Assembly (NCBI GenBank): GCA_039908105.1
Contig: JAMOBI010000176.1
Coordinates: 1 to 5,191 of the forward strand
DNA: 5,191 nucleotides
From: Magnetaquiglobus sp039908105
GTDB lineage: Bacteria; Pseudomonadota; Magnetococcia; Magnetococcales; Magnetaquicoccaceae
Reading direction: 5' to 3'
Part shown: piece after piece, positions 5,165 through 5,191 of the stretch
How the letters are laid out: every line of letters starts with the position of its first letter
Numbering within the stretch: position 1 is the stretch's first letter
Translations under genes and position numbers: made by a program
The notes under the pieces: generated by a model
Databases searched by the model: none
What the model was told of the DNA's origin: nothing
What the model saw: only the letters and a program-made list of their open reading frames with translations

Positions 5165-5191
5165 TTCTTGTAAAGAGCGCGCTAAAGTCAA

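Larger units (their letters stand above)
5037..5191. repeat. Palindrome cluster bounded by an imperfect outer inverted repeat
   Basis: TTGA (5037-5040), CTTTAG (5044-5049), CGCG (5053-5056) and CTTT on the left pair in order with AAAG (5172-5175), CGCG (5178-5181), CTAAAG (5182-5187) and TCAA (5188-5191) on the right. The outer arms enclose two perfect hairpins. The whole could fold into a branched, cloverleaf-like structure. The window ends exactly at the last paired base, so the right edge may be incomplete. It resembles a REP/BIME-like or small palindromic mobile repeat; no coding function is apparent. Confidence 0.5.

Overview
The window looks like an accessory, scarred stretch of a GC-moderate proteobacterial chromosome or plasmid, most likely a gammaproteobacterium. 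That guess rests on the two DUF1640-type coiled-coil genes, the CI-like regulator with a typical proteobacterial tail, and the codon use. No marker gene fixes the taxon.

Left third (1-1340): a duplicated module. Each copy has a small DUF1640-like coiled-coil/membrane gene on the + strand (1-285, cut by the window edge, and 942-1220), then a C-rich, G-poor tract, then a 68-nt block that is 65/68 identical between copies (340-407 and 1273-1340). Read on the minus strand, both blocks keep the same short open frame and the same stop codon, so each looks like the tail end of a lost gene. Between the copies lies a phage-repressor-like HTH gene (526-870), preceded by AT-rich DNA full of nested inverted repeats that look like an operator.

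Middle (1341-3500): a mobile-element scar carrying a passenger gene. Two N-terminally truncated remnants of IS1-group transposases point away from each other and meet at about 1618-1635. Related 26-29-nt end-like repeats occur at 1342, 1428 and, inverted, at 3471. Inside this bracket is an apparently intact class II Fic protein (1993-3132) with canonical AMPylation and self-inhibition motifs and a C-terminal winged helix.

Right third (3501-5191): a radical SAM enzyme (3514-4674) with an N-terminal PqqD/RRE-like domain, a CxxxCxxC cluster and a short SPASM-like tail. It is followed 24 nt later, behind a strong Shine-Dalgarno, by an 89-residue four-cysteine protein (4699-4968) that I do not recognise. 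The pair has the layout of a ribosomally made, post-translationally modified peptide (RiPP) cassette and is the best candidate here for an undescribed system. The window ends in a palindrome cluster: two perfect hairpins with unrelated stems but the same 7-nt loop, inside a larger imperfect inverted repeat.

The regulator, the Fic protein and the radical SAM pair each appear to be separate transcription units. Nothing seen here ties their functions together beyond sharing a rearranged locus.
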